Assembly (NCBI GenBank): GCA_017410195.1
Contig: JAFQRF010000057.1
Coordinates: 1-58,540, forward strand
Direction: 5' to 3'
Origin: Clostridia bacterium
GTDB lineage: Bacteria > Bacillota > Clostridia > Oscillospirales > Acutalibacteraceae
DNA length: 58,540 nucleotides
Shown: positions 57,436 through 58,540 of the stretch, in pieces
Layout of the letters: each line of letters opens with the position of its first letter
How positions within the stretch are numbered: position 1 is the stretch's first letter
The notes under the pieces: generated by a model
The model's database searches: none
What the model was told of the DNA's origin: nothing
What the model saw: the letters and a program-made list of their open reading frames with translations, nothing else
Made by a program: the position numbers and the translations under genes

Positions 57436-58383
57436 ATGAGAAAGACGTTTTTCAGGCCTGCAACGGCGGTGCTGCTTGCGCTGATAATGGCAATCATTCC
57501 GCTCTCAACCGTTCTTGCATCGGGCAATAATCCCACACACTCACTTTTCGCACTCACTCCGGGTGATGCATTCACTCCCGGCGATGCTTTCACCGGCACG
57601 GATGCTCCTTCAACCGAAACCGATGCTCCGTTGACCCCCGAGGAACCCTCAACAACGGTTCCTTCCGATCCCGGAACAACATTACCTGACATTCCCGGCA
57701 CAACGCTTCCCGACGAACCGCTGACTCCGGATGTCCCCGGTACAACAGAAAAACCGGATGTCCCCGGTACAACAGAAAAACCCGATGTTCCCGGCACAAC
57801 GGAAAAGCCCGACGAACCCGTCGAGCCTTCAAACAGCGATATTGTGGGTACAATCTCTCTTGCATTCCGCATGAGCAGAATTTCCTTCGGTCACGTCTGG
57901 GTTTATATCCACAACACCTCCGACGAGCCGTTTGAAGTCGGTCTTTATACCGTTCAGCCCGGTGAAGGCGTTTCGCTCGGCAACTTTAATCTCACCCGTT
58001 CCGACGGCAGAGGTCTTTACTACAACATCGAGTCCTACTGCGGCAACCTTTACGGTCTTAACGGTACCGTTTCTGTTTCCGACAAGCTGACACGAGGCAG
58101 GCTCAACGCAGTCAGCGAAGCGCTCAAAAACGGCAACCATTTCGACCCGATTTACAACTGCACGGGCTTCGCTCTCACAATCTGGAATATCGGCTCGGCA
58201 AAGATTGTGCCGTTTATTCCCATTCCCCTTGTTGCAATGGTTGAAATTCTTCTCTGGGGCGGCAGATTCAATAATCTCGAGATGTCATATCCCCCTGCAG
58301 AGCAGGTTTATAAGCAGAAGGGCAACGGCAAGGATGCCTATCTCGTTCCCGTGTGCGAAGAGTCACTTTCAAAGCCGGTATAA
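57436..58383 (+). CDS. Secreted protein with tandem PDVPGTTEK repeats and an LRAT/NlpC-like His...Cys pair
   Basis: 315 residues: a signal peptide (1-29, VLASG), then a Pro/Thr-rich linker (40-132) containing three copies of PDVPGTTEK (27-bp DNA units at 57727-57807), then a globular domain. In that domain FGHVWVYIHN (His153) precedes YNCTGFALTIW (Cys242), the order found in permuted papain-like (LRAT/YiiX-type) hydrolases. This suggests an extracellular or wall amidase/peptidase, but the match is weak. It is in a probable operon after galU. Confidence 0.7.
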   Translation: MRKTFFRPATAVLLALIMAIIPLSTVLASGNNPTHSLFALTPGDAFTPGDAFTGTDAPSTETDAPLTPEEPSTTVPSDPGTTLPDIPGTTLPDEPLTPDVPGTTEKPDVPGTTEKPDVPGTTEKPDEPVEPSNSDIVGTISLAFRMSRISFGHVWVYIHNTSDEPFEVGLYTVQPGEGVSLGNFNLTRSDGRGLYYNIESYCGNLYGLNGTVSVSDKLTRGRLNAVSEALKNGNHFDPIYNCTGFALTIWNIGSAKIVPFIPIPLVAMVEILLWGGRFNNLEMSYPPAEQVYKQKGNGKDAYLVPVCEESLSKPV

Positions 58384-58449
58384 ACTACATAACAAAAACA
58401 ATGAAGGGGATGTAAAAAAAGCGCAGACCGCATAAAACGATATATGACA

Positions 58450-58484
58450 AGGGTTCTACAGGCGTAAAATTCCTGCAGAACCCT
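58450..58484 (+). terminator. Hairpin after the secreted protein gene
   Basis: AGGGTTCTACAGG pairs with CCTGCAGAACCCT, with one A-C mismatch, around CGTAAAATT. No strong T-run follows (AAAATTTC). The rest of the window (58485-58540) shows no gene. Confidence 0.6.
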
Positions 58485-58540
58485 AAAATTTCATCTAAAA
58501 ATTAAAAAACACGAAAAATTGATGTTTTATGCTACGAACA

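Noticed and set aside
57727-57807. Regular 27-bp repeats resembling a CRISPR array
   Set aside because: They are adjacent units without spacers, lie in frame in a coding region and encode PDVPGTTEK.
1-58540. tRNA, rRNA or other classical RNA genes
   Set aside because: No cloverleaf with a CCA-adjacent acceptor stem or rRNA-like sequence was recognised by eye; a covariance-model scan could settle this.

Overview
The window looks like chromosome of a Gram-positive anaerobe of class Clostridia, most likely a gut Oscillospirales/Ruminococcaceae-type bacterium. This is inferred from the rimP-nusA-ylxR-ylxQ-infB-rbfA-nrnA-truB order, a Firmicutes-type LexA, a MecA-like adaptor, a yybP-ykoY riboswitch, TTGACA/TATAAT promoters with strong AGGAGG ribosome sites, and many secreted proteins with Thr/Glu/Pro-rich linkers. 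No rRNA, tRNA or CRISPR array was recognised.

Layout. 1-0.3 kb: C-terminal end of a large serine recombinase, so a mobile element probably lies to the left. 0.3-5.4 kb: a NimA-like flavoprotein, a secreted PHP-domain protein, and a sigma-factor cluster (ECF-like sigma with a long C-terminal extension, a small membrane protein, a SHOCT-like small protein, a transglutaminase-like protein). 5.7-12.9 kb: the transcription/translation operon rimP to truB, with a repeat inserted before truB. 12.9-23.7 kb, minus strand: one tightly packed run of 13 genes. It begins with three Rnf/Nqr-like membrane subunits (D, E, A), then a small membrane protein, a GH13 glycosidase, an LCP-like protein, a transglutaminase-like protein, folE-folP-folB-folK, a DUF6472 protein and a PpiC/PrsA-like foldase. 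23.8-30.3 kb: mecA-like, rpe, a MarR-ABC-ABC exporter operon with a perfect palindromic operator at a consensus promoter, and lexA. 30.5-36.1 kb: a beta-lactamase-fold serine hydrolase, an unknown anchored protein, and a manganese-riboswitch-controlled P-type ATPase. 36.2-42.5 kb: RluA-type pseudouridine synthase, TetR regulator, a membrane-tethered ECF sigma factor, a DUF4830 protein, a phosphodiesterase, a cluster of three small unknown genes and a TSCPD protein. 42.5-58.5 kb: cell-envelope and housekeeping genes: two paralogous lipoproteins, pduL, DacF-type carboxypeptidase, GNAT, M28 and VanY-like peptidases, sugar transferase, cyclase-family protein, prfB, a RING/DUF2628 protein, galU and a secreted protein with an LRAT/NlpC-like His...Cys pair.

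Most worth a second look: the Rnf-like D-E-A module. By eye it has lost the flavin-attachment threonine and three of the four cysteines of the intramembrane iron-sulfur site, and it has no C, G or B partner here. Also notable: two sigma factors fused to large extra domains, an AT-rich orphan gene between about 34-bp inverted repeats, a family of intergenic palindromes whose arms differ while pairing is preserved, and a prfB whose frameshift site has been reduced to an in-frame CTTGAC.

All homology calls are from reading the translated sequence and remembered family motifs; no database search was run.
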